Origin: Oceanobacillus sp. HTM 045
GTDB taxonomy: Bacteria > Pseudomonadota > Alphaproteobacteria > Rhodobacterales > Rhodobacteraceae
Direction: 5' to 3'
NCBI GenBank assembly: GCA_009733745.1
Contig: WNWL01000001.1
Span: 682,001 to 746,000, forward strand
Length of the DNA: 64,000 bases
Shown here: positions 43,892-53,174 of the stretch, piece after piece
Layout of the letters: every line of letters begins with the position of its first letter
Position numbering within the stretch: position 1 is the first letter of the stretch
The notes under the pieces: generated by a model
What the model was told of the DNA's origin: nothing
Database searches by the model: none
Seen by the model: only the letters and a program-made list of their open reading frames with translations
Position numbers and translations under genes: made by a program

Positions 43892-45235
43892 ATGGAGTTA
43901 CTGAGCGGGATCTGGGACGTGGCGTTCACGCTCCTGGCCTTCGTCTTCGTCCTCAGCATCGTCGTCTTCGTGCACGAGTACGGCCATTACATCATCGGGC
44001 GCTGGTGCGGCATCCGGGCCGAGACCTTCTCGATCGGCTTCTGGAAGGAGATCTTCGGCTGGACCGACCGGCGCGGCACGCGCTGGCGGGTCTCGGTGCT
44101 GCCGCTGGGCGGCTACGTCAAGTTCCTCGGCGACAGCGACCCGGCCTCCGCCGGCAAGACCGACGAGAGCCTGAGCGCGGAGGAGAACGCGGCCAGTTTC
44201 CACGGCGCGGCGCTCTGGAAGCGCGCGGCCACCGTGGCGGCGGGGCCGATCGCCAATTTCCTGCTCTCCATTGTGCTGTTCACCGGGATCATCCTGGTGC
44301 ATGGCAAGGAATCAAACGTGCCGGTGATCGGCACCGTCTCCGAGGGGATGGGCGCCGAGATGCAGCTCATGCCCGGCGACACGGTGCTGGCCGTGAACGG
44401 CGAGCCGGTGGAGGACTTCTCCGCGATCATCACCGGCCTGCGCGACGCCCGCGGCGAGGTGGTGCCGGTGGAGGTGGACCGCGACGGGCAGGTGCTGACG
44501 GTCACGGCGACCTACGACATGCCGCCCTTCATCGTCGGGCTGGTGGAGGACGGCGCGGCGATCTCGGCCGGGGTGGCGCCGGGCGACCGGATCCTGCGCT
44601 ACAACGGCCAGCCGGTGCCGAACTTCCACGACCTGCAGATCATGATCGCCGAGACGCCCGTCGGCACCGAGGTGACGCTGGAGGTGGACCGCGGCGGCAC
44701 CGAGCGGAGCTTCACCTTCCTGCCCAAGCCGATCACCAAGGAGCACCCGCTGACCGGCGTGGAAATGGAGATGCCGCAGCTCGGCGTCTACGGCGGCTCG
44801 GCCGACGGCTCCTATGGCGGCATCGCGCCGCCGCGCGAGGGTGTCGGCTTCGGCGAGGCGGTCGGCTACGGCGCGGCGCAGACCTGGGGCATCATCGACC
44901 GCACCGTGGGCTTCGTCTACAAGATGATCCGCGGGCAGGCCGACACCGCGCTGCTCGGCGGGCCGATCACCATCGCCAAGGAGAGCGGCAAGGCGGCGGA
45001 GCGGGGCTTTGCCTGGCTGATCAAGTTCATCGCGATCATTTCCACCGCGATCGGGTTCCTGAACCTGTTCCCGATCCCGGTCCTCGACGGCGGGCACCTG
45101 GTGTTCTACGCGGCCGAGGCGGTGCGCGGGAAACCGCTGGGCGAGCAGTGGCTCAAGGCGGCCACGGCGGTCGGGCTGACGCTCGTGCTGTTGCTCATGG
45201 TATTCGCAACGTATAACGATCTCATGCGATTCTGA
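43892..45235 (+). CDS. rseP: Site-2 zinc protease RseP/RasP
   Basis: 447 residues from ATG 43892 (AGGGAG upstream; the open frame reaches further 5'). H28-E29-x2-H32 in VFVHEYGHY and N-L-F-P-I-P-V-L-D-G-G near the C-terminus are the metal ligands of the intramembrane protease. Two PDZ-like stretches lie between (VIGTVSEGMGAEMQLMPGD.., PPFIVGLVEDGAAISAGVAPGD..). It cleaves anti-sigma factors and signal-peptide remnants at the inner membrane. Confidence 0.95.
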   Translation: MELLSGIWDVAFTLLAFVFVLSIVVFVHEYGHYIIGRWCGIRAETFSIGFWKEIFGWTDRRGTRWRVSVLPLGGYVKFLGDSDPASAGKTDESLSAEENAASFHGAALWKRAATVAAGPIANFLLSIVLFTGIILVHGKESNVPVIGTVSEGMGAEMQLMPGDTVLAVNGEPVEDFSAIITGLRDARGEVVPVEVDRDGQVLTVTATYDMPPFIVGLVEDGAAISAGVAPGDRILRYNGQPVPNFHDLQIMIAETPVGTEVTLEVDRGGTERSFTFLPKPITKEHPLTGVEMEMPQLGVYGGSADGSYGGIAPPREGVGFGEAVGYGAAQTWGIIDRTVGFVYKMIRGQADTALLGGPITIAKESGKAAERGFAWLIKFIAIISTAIGFLNLFPIPVLDGGHLVFYAAEAVRGKPLGEQWLKAATAVGLTLVLLLMVFATYNDLMRF

Positions 45236-45323
45236 CCGGCGAGAGTCGGACGAGGGACATGTGCGGGCCGAGAGGCTGTGCGGGGCGCCGCGCAGGCCTT
45301 ACGGCTACGCCGGGGGAGTGAGA

Positions 45324-47690
45324 ATGACAAAGGCCAGTCGCGCGTACCGCATCCGGATCGTCCTCTTTCTAGCGATATTCGGTGCGGCCTCCGCGCTGAC
45401 CGGCTTCGCGGTGCCCCGCCAGGCCGCGGCGCAGACCGTCGGCACCGGGGCGACGACCACCACGGGCCAGGAAGTGGTCGTCCGCGGCAACCGCCGGATC
45501 GAGACCTCGACCATCCTCTCCTACCTGATGCTGGAGCAGGGGCAGGTCGTCACCGCGGAGCAGCTCAACGCCGCCGTCCGCCGGATGTTCGACACCGGCC
45601 TCTTCGCCGACGTGGACGTCACGCCGACCGAGAACCAGCTGATCGTCACCGTGGTGGAGAACCCGGCCATCAACGTCATCGCCTTCGAGGGCAACGACGT
45701 GCTGGAGGACGAGGAGCTGCGCCAGATCATCTCGCTGCGCCCGCGCCTGCCGTTCACCCGCTCCTCCGCCGAGGCCGACGCGCAGGCGATCATCGAGGTC
45801 TACCGCCGGACGGGCCGCTACGGCGCCGAGGTGGAGCCGGTGATCATCGAGCGCTCCGACAACCGCGTCGACCTGGTGTTCGAGATCCGCGAGGGCGAGG
45901 TGACGGGCGTCTCCTCGATCGACTTCGTCGGCAACGAGAGCTTCTCCGACCGCAAGCTGCGCGGGGTGATCGAGACCAACGAGTCCGGCATCCTCGCCTC
46001 GATCTTCGGCGGCGACGTCTACGACCCGGACCGGCTGGAGCTCGACAAGGAACTGCTGCGGCGCTTCTACCTCTCGCGCGGGCACGCCGATTTCGCGGTG
46101 CTCTCGGCCACCGCCGAACTCGCGCCCGACCGCGACGGGTTCTACATCTCCTTCACCGTGGACGAGGGGCCGGTCTACACCTTCGGCGAGCTGGACGTGG
46201 AGGTCACCGCGCGCGGCCTCGACCCGGAGGAATTCCTCGCGCTGATCCCCGACGACCTGACCGGCGACACCTACGACGCCTCCGAGGTCGAGGACATCAT
46301 CGACGACATGACCGACCTCGCCGGGCAGAAGGGCTTCGCCTTCGTGCAGGTCCGCCCGCGCGCCGACAAGGACAGCGAGAACCTCGTCATCGACATCACC
46401 TTCGAGCTGATCGAGGGCAACCGCATCTTCGTCGAGCGGATCGACATCGTCGGCAACACCCGCACGCTCGACCGCGTCATCCGGCGCGAGTTCGACCTGG
46501 TGGAAGGCGACATCTTCAACGCCCGCAAGGTGCGCGAGGCGCGCGACCGGATCCGGGCGCTGGACTATTTCGAGACCGTCGAGGTGGAGACCGCCGAGGG
46601 CACGGCCGACGACCGCGCGGTGCTGACCGTGAAGGTGCAGGAGAAGTCCACCGGCTCGCTCTCCTTCGGCCTCGGCTTCTCGACCAGCGACGGCCCGGTG
46701 GGGCAGGTGGCGGTGACCGAGCGCAACTTCCTCGGCCGCGGCCAGATCCTGCGCGCGCAGATCATCGCCGCGGGCGACACGCAGGTCTACGACTTCACCT
46801 TCACCGAGCCGCGCTTCCTCGACCGCGACCTCTCGGTCGGGCTCCGGGCCTTCTTCATCGACGAGGACCGGTCCGACACCTCGTCCTTCGACACGCGCCG
46901 GCTCGGCATCCAGCCGACCGTCGGCTTCCCGCTGGGCGAGGACACGGACATCTCGGTGTTCTACTCGTTCCAGCGCGACGAGATCATCCCGAACAGCGGC
47001 GTGACGGTCTCCGACATCATCCGCCGCGACGAGGGCGTGAACTTCGTCTCGATGGTCGGCTACGACCTCGTGTTCGACCGCCGCAACGACCCGGTCGAGC
47101 CGACCGCGGGCTACCGGCTGGAACTGGGACAAGACTTCGCCGGCCTCGGCGGCGACTCGCGCTATATCCGCACCACCGGCTCGGCCAAGGGCTGGACCTC
47201 CTTCTTCGACGAGGAACTGGTGGTCTCGCTCGAACTGGAGGCCGGCGGCATCTTCTCGATCGGGCAGGACACGCGCGTCACCGAGCGGTACTTCCTCGGC
47301 GGCGACAGCTTCCGCGGCTTCGCCAGCGAGGGGATCGGCCCGCGCGACCTGGCCACCGATGACGCGCTGGGCGGCAACTACTTCGTGATGACGCGGCTGG
47401 AGGCCTCGTTCCCGCTCGGCCTGCCGGACGAGCTTGGCGTCTATGGCGGCGTCTTCGTCGATGCCGGCACGCTCTGGGGCCTCGACGGCAACCTGGTCGG
47501 CGGCGACAGCGTCACCGGCATCGCCGGCGGCCCGATCGACAACGGCATGAACTTCCGCCTCTCGGCCGGTGCGCTGCTGTTCCTCGACACGCCGTTCGGA
47601 CCGCTTGAGCTGAGCTTCGGCGCGCCGCTCATCAAGGAGACCGGCGACGAGACCGAGGTGTTCCGGCTCACCGTCGGCACCCGCTTCTAG
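45324..47690 (+). CDS. bamA: Outer membrane protein assembly factor BamA
   Basis: 788 residues from ATG 45324 (GGGGGAG upstream). The signal peptide is longer than usual with R-I-R-I-V-L-F-L. Five POTRA repeats occupy about residues 50-420 and an Omp85 barrel follows; the lid-lock motif appears as SFRGFASEGIGPRD, and the protein ends ..FRLTVGTRF with the terminal Phe used for membrane insertion. It catalyses beta-barrel insertion. Followed nine bases later by ompH. Confidence 0.96.
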   Translation: MTKASRAYRIRIVLFLAIFGAASALTGFAVPRQAAAQTVGTGATTTTGQEVVVRGNRRIETSTILSYLMLEQGQVVTAEQLNAAVRRMFDTGLFADVDVTPTENQLIVTVVENPAINVIAFEGNDVLEDEELRQIISLRPRLPFTRSSAEADAQAIIEVYRRTGRYGAEVEPVIIERSDNRVDLVFEIREGEVTGVSSIDFVGNESFSDRKLRGVIETNESGILASIFGGDVYDPDRLELDKELLRRFYLSRGHADFAVLSATAELAPDRDGFYISFTVDEGPVYTFGELDVEVTARGLDPEEFLALIPDDLTGDTYDASEVEDIIDDMTDLAGQKGFAFVQVRPRADKDSENLVIDITFELIEGNRIFVERIDIVGNTRTLDRVIRREFDLVEGDIFNARKVREARDRIRALDYFETVEVETAEGTADDRAVLTVKVQEKSTGSLSFGLGFSTSDGPVGQVAVTERNFLGRGQILRAQIIAAGDTQVYDFTFTEPRFLDRDLSVGLRAFFIDEDRSDTSSFDTRRLGIQPTVGFPLGEDTDISVFYSFQRDEIIPNSGVTVSDIIRRDEGVNFVSMVGYDLVFDRRNDPVEPTAGYRLELGQDFAGLGGDSRYIRTTGSAKGWTSFFDEELVVSLELEAGGIFSIGQDTRVTERYFLGGDSFRGFASEGIGPRDLATDDALGGNYFVMTRLEASFPLGLPDELGVYGGVFVDAGTLWGLDGNLVGGDSVTGIAGGPIDNGMNFRLSAGALLFLDTPFGPLELSFGAPLIKETGDETEVFRLTVGTRF

Positions 47691-47699
47691 GAGAGGCGC

Positions 47700-48359
47700 A
47701 TGCGCTGGCCCGGCATCCGGCGGGCACTTGTCCTGACGCTCGCGGCCATCCTCGCGCTGGCCGCGCCGGCGCGGGAGGCGGCTGCCCAGGCCGCGACGCC
47801 GGTGCTCGTCGTGAACCAGGAACGGATCCTGCGCGAGGCCCGCGTGCCGCGCCAGCTGGCCGAGCTGGAGCAGCTGCGCCTGCGCGAGCTGCAGGCCGAC
47901 ATCTCCGACCAGCAGGCCGACCTCCGCGCCGAGGAGATCGAGCTGGCGGGCCTGCGCGGCGACCTGCCGGTGGACGAGTTCCAGGCCCGCGCGCTCGACT
48001 TCGACCGGCGGATGCGCGCGGCGCGGCGGGCGGCGCAGGAACGCCTCGCCGGGCTGCAGGCCCGCTTCCGCCACGCCCGCGAGCAGGTGGTGCGCTACCT
48101 GCCGCAGATCCTCGCCCGCGTCGCCGAGCAGCACGGCGCCTACCTGGTGCTCGACAGCGCCCAGATCCTGATCGCATCGCCGGCCATCGACGTCACCGAG
48201 GAGGTGATCGCCGCGCTCGACGCGGCCACCGCCGAGGTGGACATCGAGAGCCTGCTGCCGCCGCTCGACGCGGTGCCGAGCCTCGGCCCGGACCTGACCC
48301 CCGGCCTGTCGCCCGGGGTGCCGCCGGAACCGCTCCCGCGGCCCTCGGAAACCGACTGA
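47700..48359 (+). CDS. OmpH/Skp-family periplasmic chaperone
   Basis: 219 residues. Signal peptide cleaved near AAAQA, then V-L-V-V-N-Q-E-R-I-L-R-E and a long coiled coil (about 45-135) rich in E, Q, R and L, as in Skp. The C-terminal 35 residues are Pro-rich and probably disordered, an extension not seen in E. coli Skp. Position between bamA and fabZ is conserved for this family. Confidence 0.9.
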   Translation: MRWPGIRRALVLTLAAILALAAPAREAAAQAATPVLVVNQERILREARVPRQLAELEQLRLRELQADISDQQADLRAEEIELAGLRGDLPVDEFQARALDFDRRMRAARRAAQERLAGLQARFRHAREQVVRYLPQILARVAEQHGAYLVLDSAQILIASPAIDVTEEVIAALDAATAEVDIESLLPPLDAVPSLGPDLTPGLSPGVPPEPLPRPSETD

Positions 48360-48459
48360 ATCCGACACCAGTTGTGATCCGCCGTGGCATCCTTCGGCCT
48401 TGACCTTTCACCATGTGGTCGTGTTGAAGGGGTGAAACATCCGAGAGCCGCCGACGCAC

Positions 48460-48960
48460 ATGCCAGACCAAGCAGCCGATAAGGCCATCGAGCCGCAGGA
48501 AGAGCCGCGTTCCGCCGACCTCGCGCGGATCAAGCGCATGATCCCGCATCGCTACCCCTTCCTGCTGATCGACAAGGTCGAGCAGATCATGCTGGGCAAG
48601 AGCGCGGTGGGCATCAAGAACGTCACTGCCAACGAGCCGTATTTCCAGGGCCATTTCCCGCAGGAACCGATCATGCCGGGCGTGCTGATCGTCGAGGCGC
48701 TGGCCCAGACGGCGGGCGTGCTGGTGGTCGAGACGCTGGGCAAGATCGACCAGGGCCTGCTGGTCTACTTCATGACCATCGACGACACCCGGTTCCGCCA
48801 GAAGGTGGTGCCCGGCGACCGGCTCGAGCTGCACGTCACCATCGAGCGCGGCCGCGGCAAGATCTGGAAGTTCTGGGGCGAGGGCAAGGTCGACGGCAAG
48901 GTCTGCGCCGAGGCGCGCTACTCGGCCATGATCATCGACGCCGACGACCCTCGGCGCTAG
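48460..48960 (+). CDS. fabZ: 3-hydroxyacyl-ACP dehydratase
   Basis: 166 residues. Hotdog fold; catalytic H65 in Q-G-H-F-P and E79 in IVEALAQ, with [12 protein letters not shown] at the start of the domain. It works in fatty acid elongation and supplies hydroxyacyl-ACP balance for lipid A, consistent with lpxA 13 bp downstream. An upstream 100-bp spacer holds TTGACC, possibly an internal promoter. Confidence 0.96.
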   Translation: MPDQAADKAIEPQEEPRSADLARIKRMIPHRYPFLLIDKVEQIMLGKSAVGIKNVTANEPYFQGHFPQEPIMPGVLIVEALAQTAGVLVVETLGKIDQGLLVYFMTIDDTRFRQKVVPGDRLELHVTIERGRGKIWKFWGEGKVDGKVCAEARYSAMIIDADDPRR

Positions 48961-48973
48961 GGGCGACAGGAAC

Positions 48974-49768
48974 ATGGCGACAGAGGTGCACCCCACGGCC
49001 ATCGTCGCCGACGGGGCGGAAATCGGCGACGGCGCGCGGGTCGGGCCTTTCTGCGTGGTCGGCGCGAACGTGCGCCTCTGCGAGGAGGTGGAGCTTGTCT
49101 CCCATGTCGCGGTGGACGGGCGGACCACGATCGGCCCGGGCACCCGCATCTGGCCCTTCGCCTCCATCGGCCACCAGCCGCAGGACCTGAAATATGCCGG
49201 CGAGCCGTCGGAGCTGCTGATCGGCGCCGAGTGCATGATCCGCGAGCATGTCACCATGAACCCCGGCACCACCGGCGGCGGCATGGTCACGCGGGTGGGC
49301 GACCGGTGCCTGTTCATGATGGGCAGCCATGTCGGCCATGACTGCCAGATCGCCGATCACGTCATCATGGCCAACAACGCCACGCTGGCGGGCCATGTCG
49401 CGATCGGCGAGTTCGCCTTCCTCGGCGGGCTCTGCGCCGTGCACCAGTTCGTCCGGATCGGCGCGCACGCGATGGTCGGCGGCATGTCCGGCGTCGAGAA
49501 GGACGTGATCCCGTTCGGGTCCGTCATCGGCAACCGGGCCGACCTCGGCGGGCTCAACGTGGTCGGGCTCAAGCGGCGCGGTTTCGACAAGGACACGATC
49601 CGCGCGCTGCGCGCCGCCTACAAGGCGGTGTTCTACGGCGCCGGGTCGATGCACGAGCGGGCGAAGGCGGCACGGGCCGAGTACGGCCATGTCGCCGCCG
49701 TGGCGCAGATCCTCGACTTCATCGACGCCGACAGCTCGCGCAGCTTCTGCACGCCGCGAGATGCTTGA
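48974..49768 (+). CDS. lpxA: UDP-N-acetylglucosamine O-acyltransferase
   Basis: 264 residues. Left-handed beta-helix of hexapeptide repeats (IVADGAEIGDGARVGPFCVVG..), then the catalytic His H122 in MMGSHVGHDCQI. It attaches the first 3-hydroxyacyl chain in lipid A synthesis. AGGAAC precedes the ATG. Confidence 0.96.
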   Translation: MATEVHPTAIVADGAEIGDGARVGPFCVVGANVRLCEEVELVSHVAVDGRTTIGPGTRIWPFASIGHQPQDLKYAGEPSELLIGAECMIREHVTMNPGTTGGGMVTRVGDRCLFMMGSHVGHDCQIADHVIMANNATLAGHVAIGEFAFLGGLCAVHQFVRIGAHAMVGGMSGVEKDVIPFGSVIGNRADLGGLNVVGLKRRGFDKDTIRALRAAYKAVFYGAGSMHERAKAARAEYGHVAAVAQILDFIDADSSRSFCTPRDA

Positions 49769-49776
49769 CCGGTCCG

Positions 49777-50661
49777 ATGCCTGATACTGGCCCGGGCGCG
49801 GGGGCGGGCGGGCCTCCGACCCCGCTCGGCATCGTCGCCGGGGGCGGCGCGCTGCCCCGGCTGGTGGCCGAGGCCCGCGCCGGGGCGGGGCTGCCCTACA
49901 TGCTGGTCTTCATGGGCGAGGAAGCACCCGGCTGGGCCGCGGGGCACCCGCACGAGGTGCACGCCTTCGAGTACCCGCAGCGGGTCGTCGCCGCGCTGAA
50001 GCGGGCCGGCTGCACCCATGTGGTGATGGCGGGCGGGGTGAACCGGCCGAAGATCCGCTGGTCGCGCTTCCGCCCGTCCACCGTCGCCTTCGCGGTCAAG
50101 GCGCTGCCGCTGCTCCGCCGCGGCGACGACGGCCTGCTCGGCGGCATCGCGCGGCTGTTCGAGGCGCAGGGTTTCTCCGTGATCGGCGTACAGGACGTGC
50201 TCGGCGACATCCTCGCGCCGGAAGGGGTGATCGGGCGCTGCGAGCCCGGCGCGCAGGATCTTGCCGACATGCGCCGCGCCGCCGCCATCGTCAGAGCACT
50301 CGGGCCGCTCGACGTGGGGCAGGGCGCCGTGGTGGCCGAGGGCGTCTGCCTCGCCGTGGAAGCCGTGGAGGGCACCGACCTGATGCTCCGCCGGGTGGCC
50401 GAAATGCCCGCCGCCCGCCGCCCCAGGACGCCCTCCGGCGTGCTGGTGAAGATGCCGAAGCCCGGGCAGGACCTGCGGGTGGACCTGCCGACCATCGGCC
50501 CGGACACGGTCTCCGGGGCCGCGGCGGCGGGGCTGCGTGGCATCGCGGTCGCGGCGGGGCGGGCCAACGTGATCGGCCTCGACGAGACCCGCGAGACGGC
50601 GGACGCGGCGGGGCTCTTCATCCTCGGTGCGCGGGAGGACGAGCTGTGCGCGTCCACCTGA
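49777..50661 (+). CDS. lpxI: UDP-2,3-diacylglucosamine pyrophosphatase LpxI
   Basis: 294 residues (DUF1009). GIVAGGGALPRLVAEAR, HVVMAGGVNRPK and the C-terminal GVLVKMPKPGQDLRVDLPTIGPDTV....GLRGIAVAAG are characteristic of LpxI, which replaces LpxH in alphaproteobacteria. A TTG overlapping the lpxA stop is an alternative start; I prefer ATG 49777. It overlaps lpxB by 16 bases. Confidence 0.94.
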   Translation: MPDTGPGAGAGGPPTPLGIVAGGGALPRLVAEARAGAGLPYMLVFMGEEAPGWAAGHPHEVHAFEYPQRVVAALKRAGCTHVVMAGGVNRPKIRWSRFRPSTVAFAVKALPLLRRGDDGLLGGIARLFEAQGFSVIGVQDVLGDILAPEGVIGRCEPGAQDLADMRRAAAIVRALGPLDVGQGAVVAEGVCLAVEAVEGTDLMLRRVAEMPAARRPRTPSGVLVKMPKPGQDLRVDLPTIGPDTVSGAAAAGLRGIAVAAGRANVIGLDETRETADAAGLFILGAREDELCAST

Positions 50662-51797
50662 TCGCGGGCGAGCCCTCGGGCGACCGGCTCGGCGCGGCGC
50701 TGATGCGGGCGCTTTTGTCAGAGCGGGAGGTCAGTTTCACCGGCCTCGGCGGCATGGAAATGACCGAAGCGGGGCTGGAGCCGCTGTTCGACATCAACGA
50801 CATCGCGGTGATGGGCCTTGTCGAGGTGCTGCCGCGGCTGCGGCTGCTGAAGCGGCGGCTGAACGACTGTTTCGAGCATGTGCTCGCGTCGGAGCCCGAT
50901 TGCCTCGTCACCATCGACAGCCCGAGCTTCGGCCTGCGGGTGGCGAAGCGGGTGCGCGAGGTGCGCCCGGGCCTGCCGATCATCCATTACGTGGCGCCGT
51001 CCGTCTGGGCCTGGCGGCCGGGGCGGGCGAAGGAGATGGCGGCCTATGTAAATCACGTTCTCGCGCTGCTGCCGTTCGAGCCGCCCTACATGGAGGCGGC
51101 GGGGATGACCTGCGACTTCGTCGGCCACCCGGTGGCCGAGCGGGAGCAGGCGACGGCGGAGGAGGTGGCGGCCTTCCGCGCGGAGACGGGCGGCGGGCCG
51201 CTCCTCCTGATGGCGCCGGGCAGCAGGCGGGGCGAGGTACGGCGCCATTTCGCCCTGATGGGCGAGGTCGCGCGGCGCATGGCCTCGACGCACCCGGATC
51301 TGCGCCTCGTCGTTCCCGTCGCCGAGACGGTGGAGCCGGAAGTTGCCGCACAGGTCGAGGCGCTGGGCCTGCCCGCGCGGCTGGTGCGCCCGGGCGAGGG
51401 CGAGGCGGTCAAGCGCGCGGCCTTCGCGGCGGCGGATGCGGGGCTGGTGAAGTCGGGCACGATCACGCTGGAGATGGCCGCGGCGGGCACGCCGATGGTG
51501 GCGGTCTACGTTACCGCCTGGCTGACCGCGCAGATCGTGCGGCGGATCGTAAAGGTGGACACGGCCAACCTCGTGAACCTGCTGGAGGGCGGGAAGGTGG
51601 TCCCGGAGTTCCTGCAGGAATACGCCACGGTGGACGCGGTCAGCGGCGCGCTGGAGCCGCTGCTCGCCGGCGGCGCGGCGCGGGAGGCGCAGATGTCCGC
51701 CTTCTGCCGGGTGATGGAGACGCTGGGCCGCGGCGGCGAGCCGCCCTCGCGGCGCGCGGCGCGGTCGGTCCTCGCGGCCGTGGAGCGGTTGGCTTAG
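50646..51797 (+). CDS. lpxB: Lipid A disaccharide synthase
   Basis: 383 residues from a GTG inside the end of lpxI, so translation is coupled. IAGEPSGDRLGAALMRAL at the N-terminus, DSPSFGLRVAK, YVAPSVWAWRPGR, GHPVAE, APGSRRGEV and KSGTITLEMAAAGTPM are LpxB motifs of the GT-B glycosyltransferase. It joins lipid X and UDP-diacylglucosamine at the inner membrane. A repeat element starts eight bases after the stop. Confidence 0.95.
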   Translation: MRVHLIAGEPSGDRLGAALMRALLSEREVSFTGLGGMEMTEAGLEPLFDINDIAVMGLVEVLPRLRLLKRRLNDCFEHVLASEPDCLVTIDSPSFGLRVAKRVREVRPGLPIIHYVAPSVWAWRPGRAKEMAAYVNHVLALLPFEPPYMEAAGMTCDFVGHPVAEREQATAEEVAAFRAETGGGPLLLMAPGSRRGEVRRHFALMGEVARRMASTHPDLRLVVPVAETVEPEVAAQVEALGLPARLVRPGEGEAVKRAAFAAADAGLVKSGTITLEMAAAGTPMVAVYVTAWLTAQIVRRIVKVDTANLVNLLEGGKVVPEFLQEYATVDAVSGALEPLLAGGAAREAQMSAFCRVMETLGRGGEPPSRRAARSVLAAVERLA

Positions 51798-51805
51798 GTG
51801 CGTTT

Positions 51806-51987
51806 CTGTCGTGGCTGGTCAGCGCGGAGGGACATGACCGGCCCTGGACGGGCGTGGTGCTGATTGGGGTCTGCTCGATTTATGGCAGCACCCCCTCCCG
51901 ACCTCGGAGCCCCTTGCAGCGTCGCAAAACGCCCGGCCCCGGGGAGGGCCGGACGTGGCCCGCGCTAGCCGCGCGTGCTGCGGCGGG
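51806..51987. repeat. Dispersed structured element, copy B
   Basis: Partner of 33281-33462. It begins eight bases after the lpxB stop and ends 25 bp before the convergent gene end. The competing pairings are kept: GACCGGCCCT (51836-51845) or CGCCCGGCCC (51930-51939) with AGGGCCGGAC (51945-51954). AAAA precedes the local hairpin, so the minus strand reads hairpin plus TTTT. Confidence 0.7.
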
Positions 51988-52012
51988 TCGGAGTTCTTGA
52001 ACGGATCGGGTC

Positions 52013-52486
52013 TCAGACCCCCGCGTCGGCCGTCACGGGCCGGGCGTTGCCGAGGGAGAAGAGCTGCATCGTGTCCGGCGCGCGGTTCAGTTCGAGCCGG
52101 CCTTCCAGCAGCATCCGGTCGCCCGCGCTGAGCGGTGCGGCCTCTTCCAGCGTCACCTCGATCACGCGCAGCGGGTCGCCATGGAACGGGTCGTCGTTCG
52201 CGCCGAGGGTCAGCATCAGGTGCCGCCCCAGCCCGTCCGGGCCGAGCGGCATGACATAGCCGAAAAGGCGCACGGTGCGCCCGTCGAGCGCCGCGAGCTC
52301 TTCCGGGAAGGTCTTGGCGACATGCCAGCCCGCCGCGCCGTCCACCTCGGAGAAGCCCGCGGTGCGGAGCACCGGCCAGGCACCGGCATCGGCCTCGAAG
52401 CCTGCCTCGCTGGCGGACTGGGCGAATGCGGGCGCCGACGCCGCCGCGCCGATCACCATCGCCAGGACCATCGAAAGCTTCCGCAT
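52013..52486 (-). CDS. Exported protein of unknown function (DUF3299-like)
   Basis: 157 residues from the ATG at 52486 (GGAG seven bases upstream; another ATG two codons earlier). Signal peptide ends APAFA-QS. The central LDGRTVRLFGYVMPLGPDG and RVIEVTLEEAAPLSAGDRMLLEGRLEL resemble DUF3299 periplasmic proteins (the G-Y/F-V-x-P-L segment), but the cysteines usual there are missing. Function unknown. Probably last gene of the prfC unit. Confidence 0.7.
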   Translation of the reverse strand: MRKLSMVLAMVIGAAASAPAFAQSASEAGFEADAGAWPVLRTAGFSEVDGAAGWHVAKTFPEELAALDGRTVRLFGYVMPLGPDGLGRHLMLTLGANDDPFHGDPLRVIEVTLEEAAPLSAGDRMLLEGRLELNRAPDTMQLFSLGNARPVTADAGV

Positions 52487-52606
52487 CGTCATCTCCACAC
52501 CCGTGTCACTCGGAACCTGACAGTGCAACGAAAGGGATCGCGATCCGGTTCCCGGTGACCGCTCTGATCGCAATCTCGCACATCATACAGCCACGCGATT
52601 CCGCCG

Positions 52607-52626
52607 CCTGTGCGCTTTCGCACAGG
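52607..52626 (-). terminator. Hairpin downstream of the 171-residue gene
   Basis: CCTGTGCG (52607-52614), CTTT, CGCACAGG (52619-52626), perfect 8-bp arms, no T-run. It lies 32 bp past the minus-strand stop at 52659 and may be a weak terminator. Confidence 0.4.
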
Positions 52627-52658
52627 CTTCGAAATTCTGTCACAGCAGGGAGAGGGGC

Positions 52659-53174
52659 TCAGTGCTTCCGCGTGAGACGGGCGGTGCCCTGCGGGGTTCT
52701 CGGATCGTCGGAGAGCCAGGGCCCGTCCTGTACTGCGCGCTGGACGCGCCGCCAGACTTCGGTGCCGCTGGTCCCCTGGCTCCAGATGCCCGAAAGGAGG
52801 CGGCGGAAACCGGGGTTGCGCATCGCCTCCGCCTCGACCCGGCCGATCACCTGCTCGCCGGCGTCGACGATCAGGTCCTCCATCGGCCCGGCGGCCAGGA
52901 ACGCGATCTCGTCGTCTTCCCCGGTCATGCCGAGCGCGAGGAGGACCACATCCAGCGCGAGATCGGGGTCGGTGTACCGGAGAGCCTCGATGCAGTTGTA
53001 CGCCCACTGCCTCGCTTCGGCGGCCGCCGGATCGGGAGAGGTGCCGTAGGTGAAGCGGTAGAGCTCCAGGAATGCCCGGGCCACGCGCGCCGGGTCGAGC
53101 CGGCCGGCCGTCTCACACGGATGGTCGAGGCCGAACAGGCTGCAGGAGGCGCAGGCGTCGTGCCTCTCAGACAT
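52659..53174 (-). CDS. DUF6869-like protein with N-terminal Cys cluster
   Basis: 171 residues. Its ATG overlaps the prfC stop by eight bases (ATGTCTGA), so it is translationally coupled. The N-terminus has C-A-S-C-S-L-F-G-L-D-H-P-C, a possible metal site. FLAAGPMEDLIVDAGEQVIGRVEAEAMRNPGFRRLLSGIW resembles the DUF6869 core (AAGPLEDLL ... IW). Cytosolic; role unknown. Confidence 0.7.
   Translation of the reverse strand: MSERHDACASCSLFGLDHPCETAGRLDPARVARAFLELYRFTYGTSPDPAAAEARQWAYNCIEALRYTDPDLALDVVLLALGMTGEDDEIAFLAAGPMEDLIVDAGEQVIGRVEAEAMRNPGFRRLLSGIWSQGTSGTEVWRRVQRAVQDGPWLSDDPRTPQGTARLTRKH

Noticed and set aside
45369-48368. A 999-codon minus-strand frame antisense to bamA and ompH
   Set aside because: Shadow of BamA and the Skp-like chaperone, with repetitive V/D/R/H composition.
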